Shown in pieces: positions 13,758-14,351 of a stretch of 14,351 nt of DNA. Every line of letters begins with the position of its first letter. Position 1 is the first letter of the stretch. The DNA is from Butyrivibrio sp. (GTDB lineage: Bacteria > Bacillota > Clostridia > Lachnospirales > Lachnospiraceae). The stretch covers positions 1 through 14,351 of the forward strand of contig JAILEJ010000322.1 in assembly GCA_024688095.1 (NCBI GenBank), in the 5' to 3' direction. Position numbers and translations under genes: made by a program. Below the pieces are notes generated by a model. The model was not told the origin of the DNA and searched no databases. It worked only from the letters and a program-made list of their open reading frames with translations.

Positions 13758-14351
13758 TTATTCATCCTCTTCAATAGAATATGCTAGAGCTTTATACTGA
13801 TCCTCTTTGATAATCTTACCAATACCAAGAGCAACAGAAGCAATTGGATCTTCAGCAAGATTAACATTGAGTCCAACTCCATTACTAAGTCGCTGTGCAA
13901 GATGGCATACCTGTGAAGCACCACCTGAAAGGAATAAACCGTTTTTATAAATATCAGCAGCAAGTTCTGGTGGAGTACGCTCCAAAGTAGCCTTTATGCT
14001 ATCAAGAATTGCATCAAAGCTTTCTACAAGGCACTGATCGATAAGCTCTGTAGGAATCTGTCTTTCAACAGGAAGACCAGTTACAATATCTCTTCCATAA
14101 ACTACAGCACTCTTACCTTCTTTTTCCAAATCCTTAAGGTTATTCTTAACCATTTCAGCTGTTTTTTCACCAATCATCAAAGAATATTCTCTTCTGATAA
14201 CTGAACGGATAGAATCATCAAATTTCTTACCACCAACTTTAATAAGTTTACTGATAACTATTCCTTTAAGAGAAAGGATTGAAATCTCTGTTGTGTCATA
14301 ACCAACATTAACTACAAGAACACCCTGAGAATTCATAACATCAACACCCAT
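13758..14351 (-). CDS. mreB: MreB/actin-like rod shape-determining protein, C-terminal part (cut by window edge)
   Basis: The frame is open to the right edge; 197 residues are visible, about 60% of a normal MreB. The ATG at 14351 is only the window boundary, since GVDVMNSQGVLVVNVG continues an MreB core. Family features: TTEISILSLKGIVISKLIKVGGKKFDDSI, IRREYSLMIGEKTAE, VTGLPVERQI and AEDPIASVALGIGKII. MreB is an ATP-dependent filament that guides lateral wall synthesis. Two nucleotide-site motifs depart from the norm. The phosphate-2 loop, usually DIGGGTTE, reads NVGYDTTE (window residues 15-22); the adenosine loop, usually TGGGALL, reads SGGASQV (141-147). It may be a divergent lineage MreB or a second, MreB-like paralogue. 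It is followed 2 bases later by mreC. Confidence 0.9.
   Translation of the reverse strand: MGVDVMNSQGVLVVNVGYDTTEISILSLKGIVISKLIKVGGKKFDDSIRSVIRREYSLMIGEKTAEMVKNNLKDLEKEGKSAVVYGRDIVTGLPVERQIPTELIDQCLVESFDAILDSIKATLERTPPELAADIYKNGLFLSGGASQVCHLAQRLSNGVGLNVNLAEDPIASVALGIGKIIKEDQYKALAYSIEEDE

Overview
The window (about 14.35 kb, AT-rich) carries only minus-strand genes, so transcription runs from high to low coordinates. Gene content and order, very AT-rich intergenic DNA, AGGAGG-type ribosome binding sites and sigma-A-type promoters point to a low-GC Firmicute of the Clostridia, most likely a Lachnospiraceae member (Butyrivibrio/Pseudobutyrivibrio/Roseburia/Lachnospira type). This placement rests on protein style and synteny, not on a search.

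Region 1 (14351 to about 6968) is an elongasome operon: mreB (C-terminal part only, cut by the window edge), mreC, mreD, a very large class B penicillin-binding protein 2, rodA, mgsA (methylglyoxal synthase) and a lipoprotein D-Ala-D-Ala carboxypeptidase. Genes abut or overlap by a few bases, which suggests translational coupling. Together they make the cytoskeletal scaffold (MreBCD), the glycan polymerase and transpeptidase pair (RodA/PBP2) and a peptide-trimming enzyme for lateral wall growth. The minCDE genes that many clostridia have between pbp2 and rodA are absent here.

Region 2 (about 6967 to 3890) starts at a clear promoter and holds a small P-loop protein of unknown function, a single-pass membrane protein with an HlyD/membrane-fusion-like ectodomain and a long acidic Ser/Asp/Glu tail, and sepF (FtsZ-ring anchor). 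sepF has its own strong promoter and its own terminator. A GC-rich terminator-like hairpin sits only about 20 bases before the HlyD-like gene, leaving no room for a separate promoter; this suggests attenuation or processing.

Region 3 (3858 to 1279) is an aroB-lspA-rluD unit: shikimate pathway, lipoprotein signal peptidase, and 23S rRNA pseudouridine synthase. lspA-rluD is the familiar tail of the Gram-positive ylm/divIVA cluster, but ylmE, ylmG, ylmH, divIVA and ileS are missing and aroB occupies the gap.

Region 4 (1278 to 1) holds a separately promoted cytidylate-kinase-like gene ending in a strong terminator. Then comes a regulatory intergenic region with four TGCGCA elements, and the N-terminus of a secreted protein that opens with a carbohydrate-binding-module-like sequence.

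No RNA genes, mobile elements or CRISPR arrays were seen. The points most worth following are the degenerate nucleotide-binding motifs in MreB, the Asp-to-Glu change at the catalytic position of MgsA, the roughly 240-residue insertion in PBP2, the uncharacterised P-loop/HlyD-like pair beside sepF, and the TGCGCA operator cluster.
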